A stretch of 64,000 bases of DNA, taken from Sphingomonas donggukensis. GTDB lineage: Bacteria; Pseudomonadota; Alphaproteobacteria; Sphingomonadales; Sphingomonadaceae. Below, piece by piece: positions 1 to 8,304 of the stretch (position 1 is the first letter of the stretch; each line of letters begins with the position of its first letter). The notes under the pieces were generated by a model that had not been told where the DNA came from, searched no databases, and worked only from the letters and a program-made list of their open reading frames with translations. The stretch lies in contig NZ_CP098401.1 of the NCBI RefSeq assembly GCF_023674425.1, positions 2,525,501 through 2,589,500 of the forward strand, written 5' to 3'. The position numbers and the translations under genes were made by a program.

Positions 1-45
1 GACGACGCGATGCTGTTCGCGACCGAGAAAAAGGCAGATTCATGA
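1..45 (+). CDS. C-terminal end of an upstream gene (partial)
   Basis: The window opens inside a reading frame that gives the 14 residues DDAMLFATEKKADS and stops at TGA 43-45. The stop overlaps the next start as ATGA, the same arrangement used by many real gene pairs in this window, so this is probably a real gene translationally coupled to the PHA-system protein. Too little remains to name it. Confidence 0.6.
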   Translation, partial: DDAMLFATEKKADS

Positions 46-344
46 CCGATCCCGTCGAAGTCGATATCCCCCACAAGCTGGGCCGCGAGGCGGCGAAGAC
101 GAAGATCGCCGCGGGGATCGGCAAGCTGGAAAGCTATATCCCCGGCGGCAGCGTGACCGACAACCGCTGGGAAGGCGATCGGCTGAGCTTCACCGTCAGC
201 GCGCTGGGGCAGAAGGCGCATGCGACCGTCGATGTGCTGGAGGACAAGGCGCATCTGGCGGTGATGCTGCCGCCGATGCTGTCGCTGTTCGCCGGTAAGG
301 TCCGCGAGATGCTGGGGCGCGAGGGGCCGAAGCTGCTGAAGTGA
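42..344 (+). CDS. polyhydroxyalkanoic acid system family protein
   Basis: A 100-residue protein that I recognise as the small polyhydroxyalkanoic-acid (PHA) system family, members of which are associated with PHA storage granules or their regulation. It begins MTDPVEVDIPHKLGREAAKTK, with a short amphipathic, Lys/Arg-rich first half, then an alternating hydrophobic-polar stretch and a hydrophobic run (LAVMLPPMLSLFAGKV) near the C terminus that could contact a granule surface. There is no signal peptide. Its ATG overlaps the stop of the preceding frame, suggesting coupling. An acetoacetyl-CoA reductase that could supply PHA monomer lies about 13 kb away, but no PHA synthase is in the window. 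Family assignment is from recognition of the sequence pattern; the exact role is inferred. Confidence 0.8.
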   Translation: MTDPVEVDIPHKLGREAAKTKIAAGIGKLESYIPGGSVTDNRWEGDRLSFTVSALGQKAHATVDVLEDKAHLAVMLPPMLSLFAGKVREMLGREGPKLLK

Positions 345-376
345 AGGTGGGCTCGCCGATCGGAGTGTCCGAAGCA

Positions 377-404
377 GTTTCTCGACTACGCTCGAAACGA
401 CCGG
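377..404. repeat. single palindromic repeat unit, family A
   Basis: This 28-base unit begins GTTTCTCGAC and ends with GAAACGACCGG. It matches the arms of the inverted pairs at 9349-9425, 39290-39365 and 63890-63966 except for a few bases. Here only one arm is present, between the PHA-system gene and the convergent regulator gene. It can fold on itself through GTTTC/GAAAC. Confidence 0.8.
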
Positions 405-414
405 AGTCAGGGCA

Positions 415-1149
415 TCACCGCGCCGTCGGCAGCCAGCCGAGTTCCAGCCGCTCGTAGCGGTCGACGTAGTTTGCGGCACGGCGCAGGGCGCGTTCGTCGA
501 GGATCGTGCAGCGCCCGGCCTCGCGGCGGATCAGGCCACCTTCCTCGAGCTGACGCAGCATCCGGTTGACGTGGACCGCGGTCAGGCCGGTCGCGTCGCC
601 GACCTCCTCCTGCGTCAGGCCCAGCGTGAAGGTGTCGCCGATCGCCTTGTCGGCGAAGCGCAGGCGGTTGCGCATGTCGAGCAGCAGCGCCGCCACCCGC
701 GCCTTGGCCGATGTCCGCCCGAGGGCGGCCAGCCGGTCGGTCAGCGCGACACGCTCGACCTGGTTAAGCGCCATGACCAAAGCGGCCAGGCGGGGATGTT
801 CCTCGAACAGCTGGCTCAGCATCGTCTTTTCGAACGGGCAGACGGTGCAGTCGGTCAGCGCGGCCAGTGCCTCCGGACTGTCGCGATAGATCATGCCGGG
901 CACGCCGATCAGGTCGCCGGGAAACAGGAAGCGCAGGATCTGGCGGCTGCCGTCGTCGAGCAGGACATAGCTCATCATCAGCCCGCGGCGCAGGACGAAC
1001 AGCTCGCCGCAGGGTTCGTTCTCGCGCTGGAGGATGGCGCCGCGGCGCACCTCGCGGGTGCGCTCCTCCAGCCGCGCGAGGGCCGCGACTTCGCCTGCCG
1101 TCAGATCGACGCGCTCGCCCAGCAACTCGGCGAAACAACTCGCAACCAC
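415..1149 (-). CDS. Crp/Fnr family transcriptional regulator
   Basis: A DNA-binding regulator with an N-terminal cyclic-nucleotide-binding-type beta barrel (about residues 15-120), a long dimerisation helix and a C-terminal winged helix (about 165-230). The helix-turn-helix is visible as LTQEEVGDATGLTAVHVNR. The frame is open further upstream to 1230, but I place the start at GTG 1149 because a purine-rich GGGGGGAAAG lies just before it and the family normally starts shortly before the barrel. This gives 244 residues. It lacks the FNR N-terminal cysteine cluster, so it is probably not an oxygen-sensing iron-sulfur protein. The FNR recognition Glu is replaced (AVHVNR), so its DNA site may differ from the FNR consensus. 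It is divergent from murA, and the ligand is unknown. Confidence 0.88.
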   Translation of the reverse strand: MVASCFAELLGERVDLTAGEVAALARLEERTREVRRGAILQRENEPCGELFVLRRGLMMSYVLLDDGSRQILRFLFPGDLIGVPGMIYRDSPEALAALTDCTVCPFEKTMLSQLFEEHPRLAALVMALNQVERVALTDRLAALGRTSAKARVAALLLDMRNRLRFADKAIGDTFTLGLTQEEVGDATGLTAVHVNRMLRQLEEGGLIRREAGRCTILDERALRRAANYVDRYERLELGWLPTAR

Positions 1150-1204
1150 GTGACGCTTTCCCCCCGTACCCCGCGATGCAAAGCAGGGCGCTGGATTCCA
1201 TGCA

Positions 1205-1218
1205 TTAAAGTCGATCAA
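1205..1218. promoter_or_regulatory. FNR/FixK-like palindrome in the regulator-murA intergenic region
   Basis: TTAAAGTCGATCAA matches the FNR/FixK pattern TTGAT-N4-ATCAA at 8 of 10 specified bases. It sits about 56 bases upstream of the regulator start and 60 bases upstream of murA, in the 128-base divergent gap. Autoregulation of the Crp/Fnr gene is the simplest reading. The caveat is that the neighbouring regulator lacks the Glu that FNR uses to read this sequence, so another family member may bind here. Confidence 0.4.
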
Positions 1219-1277
1219 GGCGCGTAACAAAGCGCGAACGCTTGGCGTGCCGCGATGCGCCGGGTAGAAGCCCGGAC

Positions 1278-2573
1278 ATGGACCGTATTCTCATCCGCGG
1301 CGGCAACGCTTTGAAGGGCCGCATCGCGATTTCGGGCGCGAAGAATTCCGCGCTGACGCTGATGCCGTGCGCGCTGCTGACCGACGAGCCGCTGACGCTC
1401 AGGAACCTGCCGCGGCTGGCCGACGTCGACGGCTTCGGGCATCTGCTGAACCAGTTGGGCGCGTCGACCGCGATCGAGGGTACGCGTCCTGAAGATTTCG
1501 GGCGGGTGATGACGGTGCGCGCGGGGCGCCTGACCTCGACCGAGGCGCCGTACGATATCGTCCGCAAGATGCGCGCGTCGATCCTGGTGCTGGGGCCGAT
1601 CCTGGCGCGGATGGGTGAGGCGCGGGTGTCGCTGCCCGGCGGCTGCGCGATCGGCAACCGCCCGATCGACCTGCATCTGAAAGTGCTGGAGGCGCTGGGC
1701 GCCGAGCTCGAGATGACCGCGGGGTACGTCAAGGCGACGGCACCGACGACGAACGGCGTGCGGCGGCTGCCGGGCGGGCATTACCGCTTTCCGGTGGTGT
1801 CGGTCGGCGCGACCGAGAATGCGCTGATGGCCGCGGCGACCGCAGGCGGCACCAGCGTGCTGGAAAATGCCGCGCGCGAGCCGGAAATCGTCGACCTGTG
1901 CCGCCTGCTGGTGGCGATGGGCGCGTCGATCGACGGCATCGGCACGGAAACGCTGACGATCGAGGGGCGCGATCGGCTGCACGGCGCGACCTATGCGGTG
2001 ATGGCCGACCGGATCGAGGCGGGCAGCTATGCCTGCGCGGCGGCGATCACCGGCGGCGACGTCGAGCTGGTGGGCGCGTGCGCCGCCGACATGCGCGCGA
2101 CTCTGTCGGCGCTGGAGGACGCGGGCGTGACCGTCGAGGAAAAGCGCGACGCGATCCGCATCGCCTCGGACGGGAAGCTGAAGCCGATCGAGCTGTCGAC
2201 CGCCCCCTTCCCCGGCTTCGCCACCGACATGCAGGCGCAGTTCATGGCCATGCTCTGCAAGGCCGACGGCGCCAGCATGCTGACCGAGACGATCTTCGAA
2301 AACCGTTACATGCACGTGCCCGAGCTCGCGCGGATGGGCGCCGACATCCATGTGTCGGGCCGCACCGCGGTGGTGCGCGGTGTCGACCGGCTGGCAGGCG
2401 CGCCGGTGATGGCGACCGACCTGCGCGCATCGATGAGCCTCATCATCGCGGGGCTCGCCGCCGAGGGCGAGACGAGCGTCGCCCGCGTCTATCACCTCGA
2501 CCGCGGGTACGAGCGGCTGGAGGAAAAGCTGCAGGGCGTCGGCGCCGATATCGAGCGGGCCGGCGACGGCTGA
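1278..2573 (+). CDS. murA: UDP-N-acetylglucosamine 1-carboxyvinyltransferase
   Basis: MurA transfers enolpyruvate from phosphoenolpyruvate to UDP-GlcNAc, the first committed cytoplasmic step of peptidoglycan synthesis. The protein has 431 residues, normal for the family, and begins [16 protein letters not shown] with the nucleotide-binding SGAKNSAL signature at about residue 19. The catalytic cysteine, the fosfomycin target, is Cys123 in [12 protein letters not shown]. The conserved RPIDLH and the C-terminal DLRAS (around residue 384) are present. An in-frame ATG 12 codons earlier is rejected because homologues start at MDRI. The gene is single in its orientation group and divergent from the Crp/Fnr regulator. 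Confidence 0.97.
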   Translation: MDRILIRGGNALKGRIAISGAKNSALTLMPCALLTDEPLTLRNLPRLADVDGFGHLLNQLGASTAIEGTRPEDFGRVMTVRAGRLTSTEAPYDIVRKMRASILVLGPILARMGEARVSLPGGCAIGNRPIDLHLKVLEALGAELEMTAGYVKATAPTTNGVRRLPGGHYRFPVVSVGATENALMAAATAGGTSVLENAAREPEIVDLCRLLVAMGASIDGIGTETLTIEGRDRLHGATYAVMADRIEAGSYACAAAITGGDVELVGACAADMRATLSALEDAGVTVEEKRDAIRIASDGKLKPIELSTAPFPGFATDMQAQFMAMLCKADGASMLTETIFENRYMHVPELARMGADIHVSGRTAVVRGVDRLAGAPVMATDLRASMSLIIAGLAAEGETSVARVYHLDRGYERLEEKLQGVGADIERAGDG

Positions 2574-2610
2574 TCGCCGGATACGATCGTATTGATCGAA
2601 ATCTAGCCGC

Positions 2611-2635
2611 GGCACTTGTCGCACGGCGGCTCGTT
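2611..2635 (+). promoter_or_regulatory. candidate EcfG-type general stress promoter for the catalase
   Basis: GGCAC at 2611-2615, a 16-base spacer and CGTT at 2632-2635 match the alphaproteobacterial EcfG pattern GGAAC-N16/17-CGTT with one mismatch. The element lies 30 bases before the catalase start. Catalases of this type are common members of the general stress regulon. A 12-base perfect palindrome, ATACGATCGTAT, lies just upstream at 2581-2592 and could be an operator. Confidence 0.5.
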
Positions 2636-2664
2636 GGGGGTGCGACTCAACGAGGGGCCATGAC

Positions 2665-4731
2665 ATGACCGACACGCGCAATCCCGGCAACGGCGGCGAG
2701 ACCCATCAGCAGGCCGGCGGCGATACGCCGGTGCTGACGACGAACCACGGCGTTCCGATCAGCGACAACCAGAACAGCCTGAAGAGCGGCGCGCGCGGCC
2801 CGACTTTGCTCGAGGATTTCGTTCTCCGCGAAAAGATCTTCCACTTCGACCACGAGCGCATTCCGGAGCGGATCGTCCACGCCCGCGGATCGGGCGCGCA
2901 CGGCGTGTTCGAGGCGACCGCCGACATCTCCGACCTGTCGAAGGCCGCGGTGTTCAAAAAGGGCGAGAAGACCGAGACGTTCGTCCGCTTCTCGACGGTC
3001 GCGGGCGGTGCCGGGTCGGTCGATACGCCGCGTGACGTGCGCGGCTTCGCGGTCAAATTCTATACGAAGGAAGGCAACTGGGATCTGGTTGGCAACAACA
3101 TCCCGGTGTTCTTCATCCAGGACGCAATCAAATTCCCCGACCTGGTCCACGCGGTGAAGATGGAGGCCGACCGCGCCTATCCCCAGGCGGGCAGCGCGCA
3201 CGATACCTTCTGGGACTGGGCGTCGCTGATGCCCGAGACGACGCACATGCTGATGTGGGCGATGTCCGACCGCACGCTCCCGCGATCGCTGCGCATGATG
3301 GAGGGGTTCGGCGTCCACACCTTCAAGCTGGTGAACGAGGCCGGCCAAGCCAGCTTCGTGAAATTCCACTGGAAGCCGCGGCTGGGGATCCAGTCGACAA
3401 TCTGGGACGAGGCGCTGAAGCTGCAGGCGGCCGACAACGACTATCACCGCCGCGACCTGTGGGAGGCGATCGACAGCGGCGACTTCCCGCAGTGGGATCT
3501 GGGCATCCAGGTGTTCGACGAGGATTTCGCGAACGCGCAGCCCTATGACGTGCTCGACGCGACCAAGCTGATCCCGGAGGACGACGTGCCCGTGCGGATC
3601 ATTGGCACGCTGACGCTCAACCGCAATCCGGACAATTTCTTTGCGGAAACCGAACAGGTCGCGTTCCTGCCGACCAATATTCCGCCGGGCATCGACTTCT
3701 CGAACGATCCGCTGCTGCAGGGGCGGCTGTTCAGCTATATGGACACGCAGAAGTCGCGGCTGGGGACGACCAACTTCCACCAGATCCCGATCAACGCGCC
3801 GCGCTGCCCGTTCGCGAACATGCAGCGCGACGGGATGATGCAGACGATGGTGCCCAAGGGCCGCGCCAATTACGAGCCGAACAGCCTGGCCGAACATGGC
3901 GAGGAGGGAGGCCCGCGCGAGGCGCCCAGGGGGTTCGCAACGGCAAACGCCGCTACCGGGCCGGACGAGCAGGGCGACAAGCTGCGTATCCGCGCGGACA
4001 CCTTCGCCGACCATTACAGCCAGGCACGGCTGTTCTACCGCTCGCAGGACGCGCATGAGCAGGCGCACATCGCGTCGTCGTTCGTGTTCGAACTGTCGAA
4101 GGTCGGCGTGCTCGACCAGGTGCCGCCGCGGATGGTCGCCAATCTGCGCAACGTCGACGAGGATCTGGCGAAGCGCGTCGCCGCCGGACTCGGCATCGAT
4201 CTGCCGGCGAAGGCCAAGGCAGCCAAGGCGCCGGTCGACATGGCGCCGTCCGACGCACTGTCGATCCACAAGAACATGAAGCCGACGCTGGAGGGTCGCG
4301 CGGTCGGCGTCCTTATCGCCGACGGCACCGACGCGGGCGAACTCGCATCGGTCGTGAAGGCGATTGAGGGCGCGAAGGCCAAGGCGGTCGTGATCGCGCC
4401 CAAGGTCGGTGGCGCGAAATTGTCGGACGGCTCCGTGAGGAAAGCCGACGGCCAGCTCGCCGGCACGCCGTCGCAACTGTTCGACGCGGTGGCGATCGTG
4501 CTGTCGGCGGACGCGGCGGCGATGCTGGCGAAACAGGGCGCCGCAGTCGGCTTCGTGATGGATGCTTTCGGTCACTTGAAGGCGATCGGCGCGAGTGACG
4601 GCGCGCAGGCGCTGCTCGACAAGGCCGGCGTCGAGCCCGACGAAGGCGTCACCGGGCTCGGCAAGGATTTCGTCAAGGCCGCGGCGCGGCGCTTCTACGA
4701 CCGCGAGCCGAAGCTGCGCGATCTCGCCTGA
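2665..4731 (+). CDS. katE: large-subunit monofunctional haem catalase (KatE/HPII type)
   Basis: This enzyme converts hydrogen peroxide to water and oxygen in the cytoplasm. The 688-residue length and a C-terminal domain of about 150 residues with a flavodoxin/DJ-1-like fold ([17 protein letters not shown]) mark it as the large-subunit class. The distal haem His is His72 in [10 protein letters not shown], the distal Asn lies near residue 144 (VGNNIPVFF), and the proximal haem Tyr is Tyr357 in RLFSYMDTQ. The N terminus is shorter than in E. coli HPII (753 residues). Two ATGs overlap upstream (ATGACATGA), but only the one at 2665 opens the frame, preceded by GAGGGG. Its stop abuts the stop of the convergent gene with no spacer. 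Confidence 0.96.
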   Translation: MTDTRNPGNGGETHQQAGGDTPVLTTNHGVPISDNQNSLKSGARGPTLLEDFVLREKIFHFDHERIPERIVHARGSGAHGVFEATADISDLSKAAVFKKGEKTETFVRFSTVAGGAGSVDTPRDVRGFAVKFYTKEGNWDLVGNNIPVFFIQDAIKFPDLVHAVKMEADRAYPQAGSAHDTFWDWASLMPETTHMLMWAMSDRTLPRSLRMMEGFGVHTFKLVNEAGQASFVKFHWKPRLGIQSTIWDEALKLQAADNDYHRRDLWEAIDSGDFPQWDLGIQVFDEDFANAQPYDVLDATKLIPEDDVPVRIIGTLTLNRNPDNFFAETEQVAFLPTNIPPGIDFSNDPLLQGRLFSYMDTQKSRLGTTNFHQIPINAPRCPFANMQRDGMMQTMVPKGRANYEPNSLAEHGEEGGPREAPRGFATANAATGPDEQGDKLRIRADTFADHYSQARLFYRSQDAHEQAHIASSFVFELSKVGVLDQVPPRMVANLRNVDEDLAKRVAAGLGIDLPAKAKAAKAPVDMAPSDALSIHKNMKPTLEGRAVGVLIADGTDAGELASVVKAIEGAKAKAVVIAPKVGGAKLSDGSVRKADGQLAGTPSQLFDAVAIVLSADAAAMLAKQGAAVGFVMDAFGHLKAIGASDGAQALLDKAGVEPDEGVTGLGKDFVKAAARRFYDREPKLRDLA

Positions 4732-5508
4732 TCAGCGATACCAGTCGTCGTCGCGCGGTGCCCACCACCGCGCGGCGGCGACGATCTTCTCGGGTAGTGC
4801 ACGGTCGTCGCCCAGCACGATCGGCAGACCCGTGTCGGCGACGGCACGGTCGAGGACATCGCGCGACAATGTGGACGGAACCGCCCCGCCGCCGCGGCAT
4901 ATGAGCCGCCACAGCTCCAGTTCCTGACCCCAGAAATAGAGCGACTCCGCGCGCACATTCGCCTGGATGCGGCGCACGTCGTCCCATTTCTGCGGTTCGA
5001 GCAGCTTCGCCCAGAAATCCGCCTGCAGGCTGTCGACCGGTGTGTCGGGGCGCCACTCCAGCGCGTCGGCCTCGACCACGGTGATCTTGTCGCGGCAGTG
5101 CGCCGGCAGCTGATCGAACAGCGCGAGGTCGGCGATCAGCGCGATGACCGCGGGGTCGCGTTCGATCACGGTCACCTGCGTCACGCGCTCGCGCAGCGCC
5201 ACGCTGCCCGCGCACCACCCCATGCCGAGCCCCATGACGACGGTGTGGCCATAGCTCGCGGCGATGCCGATCTGCTGGCTTTCGATCTCCATCGGCACGA
5301 TCGACATCCACGTCTCGCGCCCGCCTTGGCTCGGGCCGGTGAGCACCGCGGTGTCGGCCAGCGCGAACGTCTCCCCCCAATAGCCGCGCGTGCCGGCGAG
5401 GGTGACGAGGTCGATCGTCCAGTCCCTGCATCGACCCGCGCGGTATCGGGGCAGCCAGACGCCATCGGCGACCGGGCCCAGACCCGCAGCGGGATCGATG
5501 TCGGTCAC
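4732..5508 (-). CDS. spermidine synthase-like SAM-fold protein
   Basis: A 258-residue cytoplasmic protein with a Rossmann-type nucleotide site: HTVVMGLGMGWCAGSVA followed by VTVIERDPAVIAL, with the acidic residue after strand 2 typical of spermidine synthases and class I SAM-dependent methyltransferases. The usual GxGxG is altered to GLGMGWC. The frame is open far upstream, but GTG at 5508 has GAGCGGG just before it and lies 8 bases after the stop of the upstream enzyme gene, so I choose it. It is the last gene of a minus-strand run and probably co-transcribed with the cystathionine gamma-synthase family gene. Substrate is unknown; a role in SAM or polyamine metabolism is inference. Confidence 0.72.
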   Translation of the reverse strand: MTDIDPAAGLGPVADGVWLPRYRAGRCRDWTIDLVTLAGTRGYWGETFALADTAVLTGPSQGGRETWMSIVPMEIESQQIGIAASYGHTVVMGLGMGWCAGSVALRERVTQVTVIERDPAVIALIADLALFDQLPAHCRDKITVVEADALEWRPDTPVDSLQADFWAKLLEPQKWDDVRRIQANVRAESLYFWGQELELWRLICRGGGAVPSTLSRDVLDRAVADTGLPIVLGDDRALPEKIVAAARWWAPRDDDWYR

Positions 5509-5516
5509 GTACCCGC

Positions 5517-6842
5517 TCAGATCGCGTCGAGTGCCGCTTCGAAATCGGCGATCAGATCGTCGGCATCCTCGACCCCGATCGAGATTCGGACCAGGCTGTC
5601 GGTGATGCCAAGCGCGTCCTTGCGCTCCTGCGGCACCGACAGATGGGTCATGCCGGCCGGGTGCGAGGCGAGCGTCTCGGTCCCGCCGAGGCTGACCGCG
5701 AGCTTCGCGATCTTGAGGTTGTCGAGGAACGCGAATGCCTCGGTCTCGCCGCCCTTCAGGTACAGCGAGAATGTGCTGCCCGCGCCCAGGCAATTGCGGC
5801 GGTAGATGTCGGCCTGGCGCGCGTCGCCCTGCTGATCGAGGAAGCCGAGATAGCCGACGCGGTCGACCTTCGGATGCGCGTTCAGGAAATCGCAGACCTT
5901 CGCCGCATTCTCGCCCGCGCGCGTCATGCGCAGCTCCAGCGTTTCGAGACTGCGGAGCAGCATCCACGCGGTGTTGGGGTCGCAGATCGTGCCGATGGTG
6001 TTGCGCATCAGCCGAATCGTGTTGATCTGCGCCTTCGATCCCAGCACGCCGCCCGCGACCAGATCGCTGTGTCCGCCGGCATATTTGGTCAGCGAATAGA
6101 CGACGATGTCGGCGCCCTGCCGCATCGGCTGCGCCCACAGCGGCCCAAGGAAGGTGTTGTCGATCGCGATCGGCGGCTTCACGTCGAGGTCGGCGAAAAT
6201 CGCGTCGCGCGATGCCGCGACCGCCTCGACATCGACCAGCGCGTTGGTGGGGTTGGCCGGGCTTTCGAGATAGACGAGCGCGACGTCGCCACTCTCGCGC
6301 GCCTTGGTCATCACCGCGTCGATTTCCTCGCGGGTCGCGCCGGCGGGGAAGTCGAGCCACTTGATCCCGAACTTGCCGAGGATGCGGCCGATCAGCGTCT
6401 CGGTCGCGGCATAGAGCGGGCCGGAATGGACGATGGTGTCGCCGGGCTTGACCATCGCCAGGAACAGCGTCGCGATCGCCGACATGCCGGACGAGAAGGC
6501 GAGAGCGTCCTCGGCCTCCTCCCACAGTGCCAGCCGGTCTTCGAGGATTTCCTGATTCGGGCCGTTGAAGCGCGAATAGACCAGCCCCTCGGCCCCGCCG
6601 GGTCGCTTGCCGGTCACGCCCTCGAAATGGCGCTTGCCGGCGGCGGCGTTGGGGAAGACGAAGGTCGAGGTCAGGAAGATCGGGGGTTTCAGCGACCCTT
6701 CCGACAGCATCGGGTCGTAGCCGTGGCCCATCATCAGCGTGGAGGGCTTCAGCTTGCGCCCGCCGATCGTCTTGGGGCCGGTGTCGCCTTTGCCTTGCGG
6801 GGCGGGGGCGCCGGTGACGTCGGCTTCGGTATTGTCGGTCAT
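5517..6842 (-). CDS. cystathionine gamma-synthase family PLP enzyme
   Basis: A 441-residue fold-type I pyridoxal-phosphate enzyme of the Cys/Met metabolism family. The PLP lysine is about Lys253 in SLTKYAGGHSD, with the family SGMSAIATLF segment before it and the phosphate-binding Tyr/Arg stretch (VYSRFNGPN) near residue 90. Such proteins act as cystathionine gamma-synthase, O-acyl-homoserine sulfhydrylase or methionine gamma-lyase; sequence alone does not separate these. The N-terminal extension of about 45 residues (MTDNTEADVTG onward) is longer than in classic MetB. The start follows GGAG. It sits between pgeF and a SAM-fold gene, consistent with sulfur amino-acid metabolism. Confidence 0.9.
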   Translation of the reverse strand: MTDNTEADVTGAPAPQGKGDTGPKTIGGRKLKPSTLMMGHGYDPMLSEGSLKPPIFLTSTFVFPNAAAGKRHFEGVTGKRPGGAEGLVYSRFNGPNQEILEDRLALWEEAEDALAFSSGMSAIATLFLAMVKPGDTIVHSGPLYAATETLIGRILGKFGIKWLDFPAGATREEIDAVMTKARESGDVALVYLESPANPTNALVDVEAVAASRDAIFADLDVKPPIAIDNTFLGPLWAQPMRQGADIVVYSLTKYAGGHSDLVAGGVLGSKAQINTIRLMRNTIGTICDPNTAWMLLRSLETLELRMTRAGENAAKVCDFLNAHPKVDRVGYLGFLDQQGDARQADIYRRNCLGAGSTFSLYLKGGETEAFAFLDNLKIAKLAVSLGGTETLASHPAGMTHLSVPQERKDALGITDSLVRISIGVEDADDLIADFEAALDAI

Positions 6843-6920
6843 GGGGTCGTCTCCGTGGAAAGCGTTGCGCGCGCTCTACCGGATCGTCGCAAACGAAACC
6901 AGTTCGGTGGCACGACGCGG

Positions 6921-7682
6921 TCAGCCGAGGCCGATGATGCTGATCTGGCGTCCGGCATCGCCTTCGCCGCGGTGCGTGGCGCGGCGATAGCTGAAGAAAC
7001 GCGCTTCGTCGGCATAGGTGTCCGCGCCGGTGATGGCGACGGTGCGCACGCCCCCGCGGGCGAGGCGGTGGGCGACATAGCCGGGCAGGTCGAAATGCGC
7101 GTGGCCAGCGGCGCCATCGGCGAAGAAGCGGTCGGCCTCGGCCTGATCCGCGATGAAGCGCGCGCGGAAGGCGGCGTCGACCTCGTAGCTTCCCTGCGCG
7201 ATGCACGGCCCGATCGCGGCGACGATGCGGTCGCGCCGGGCGCCCAGTGCCTCCATCGCCAGCAAAGTCGTGTCGGTGACCCCGGCGAGCGCGCCCTTCC
7301 ACCCGGCGTGGGCGGCGCCGATCACGCCCGCGGCAGGATCGGCGAACAGCACCGGCGCACAGTCCGCGGTGAGGATGCCGAGCGCGAGGCCGGGGCGATC
7401 GGTGACCAGCGCATCCGCCTGCGGGCGGATGCCGTCGGCGAACGGCTCCAGCACCGTCACGCAGTCGGCGCCGTGGACCTGGTACAGCCCGACAAGCCGC
7501 GCGCCCGGCACCACCGCCTCGACCGCGCGGCGGCGGTTCTCGGCGACCAGTGCGGGATCGTCGTGCGAGCCGATGCCGGTGTTGAGGCTGGCGTAGGCGC
7601 CGGTCGATACGCCCCCGGTGCGCCCGAGGAAGCCGTGCGGGATACCGGCGAGGGCTGGGGCGGTGAGCGGAGCGGGAATCAC
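6921..7682 (-). CDS. pgeF: peptidoglycan editing factor / multicopper-like purine nucleosidase
   Basis: A 253-residue YfiH/PgeF-family protein (formerly laccase domain, COG1496). The metal-site histidine and cysteine motifs are visible: QVHGAD at about residue 67, TADCAPVLF at about 105 and AAHAGWKG at about 123. The family removes misincorporated L-Ser from cell-wall precursors in E. coli and also shows purine nucleoside activity in other members. The start MIPAPLTAPALAGIPHGF is typical. It lies in the lgt-MidA-GNAT-pgeF minus-strand run, separated from the GNAT gene by a palindromic repeat pair. Confidence 0.93.
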   Translation of the reverse strand: MIPAPLTAPALAGIPHGFLGRTGGVSTGAYASLNTGIGSHDDPALVAENRRRAVEAVVPGARLVGLYQVHGADCVTVLEPFADGIRPQADALVTDRPGLALGILTADCAPVLFADPAAGVIGAAHAGWKGALAGVTDTTLLAMEALGARRDRIVAAIGPCIAQGSYEVDAAFRARFIADQAEADRFFADGAAGHAHFDLPGYVAHRLARGGVRTVAITGADTYADEARFFSYRRATHRGEGDAGRQISIIGLG

Positions 7683-7690
7683 AAGCCCTT

Positions 7691-7771
7691 CCGTTCGTGC
7701 TGAGCCTGTCGAAGCACATGTACCGGACGCGCCGCCTGGAGCACGTGCTTCGACAGGCTCAGCACGAACGG
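7691..7771. repeat. inverted pair of palindromic repeats, family B
   Basis: The left arm 7691-7717 begins CCGTTCGTGC and ends TCGAAGCAC. The right arm 7745-7771 is its perfect 27-base reverse complement. The loop is 27 bases. The pair lies between two co-oriented genes (GNAT and pgeF) and in RNA would form a very strong stem-loop that could attenuate or stabilise transcript ends. Confidence 0.9.
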
Positions 7772-7788
7772 TGGAGGGGGAAGCGTGC

Positions 7789-8304
7789 TCACAACGCCAG
7801 CACCATCAGCCGATCCTCGTCAACATGCTCGCCGACCGGGAAGTCGAACCGCCCGACATCGACGAAGCCGTAGCGTCGATAGAACGCCTGCGCGCGGTGG
7901 TTGTCGACGTAGACCGACAGCGCCAGCGTATCCGCGGCGCGGGTGCGGGCCTCGGCGATCGCCCAGTCCATCAGCGCGGGGCCGACGCCTTCGCCCTGAT
8001 AACCGCCCAATACGTACAGCTGGTAGAGCTCGACCGCGTTGGCGTCCTCGGCCTGGGGAAAGGGCAGCGCATTGGGGCCGACCTTCGCAAAGCCGACGAT
8101 GCGACCATCGTCGGTCGCCAGCCGGATCGCGAAATCGGGCGCGCCGATCTGGCTCGGCAAGCCGTCGGCCCCGAACGCGCGATCGAGGAACGCGGCGAGG
8201 TCGGAGGCGCGGTACAGGCTGCCGAACGTGTCGGTGAAGCACCGCTGCGCCATCGCCGAGAGTTCTGGGCCGTCGCCGGGCATCGCGTCGCGGTAGGCGA
8301 TCAT
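7789..8304 (-). CDS. GNAT family N-acetyltransferase
   Basis: A 171-residue acetyl-CoA-dependent acyltransferase. The GNAT core is recognisable: strand 4 AVELYQLYVL at about residue 90, the pyrophosphate loop GYQGEGVGPALMDWA in the Q/RxxGxG position, and C-terminal NHRAQAFYRRYGFVDVGR at about 135. Its ATG overlaps the stop of the MidA-like methyltransferase (ATGA), so the two are likely translated together. The substrate cannot be told from sequence. It is the third gene of a minus-strand run beginning with lgt. Confidence 0.92.
   Translation of the reverse strand: MIAYRDAMPGDGPELSAMAQRCFTDTFGSLYRASDLAAFLDRAFGADGLPSQIGAPDFAIRLATDDGRIVGFAKVGPNALPFPQAEDANAVELYQLYVLGGYQGEGVGPALMDWAIAEARTRAADTLALSVYVDNHRAQAFYRRYGFVDVGRFDFPVGEHVDEDRLMVLAL

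Noticed and set aside
5509..7719. Minus-strand open frame running upstream of the SAM-fold gene through two other genes.
   Set aside because: It is a frame-shifted shadow of the cystathionine gamma-synthase family and pgeF genes, which are fully supported in another frame.
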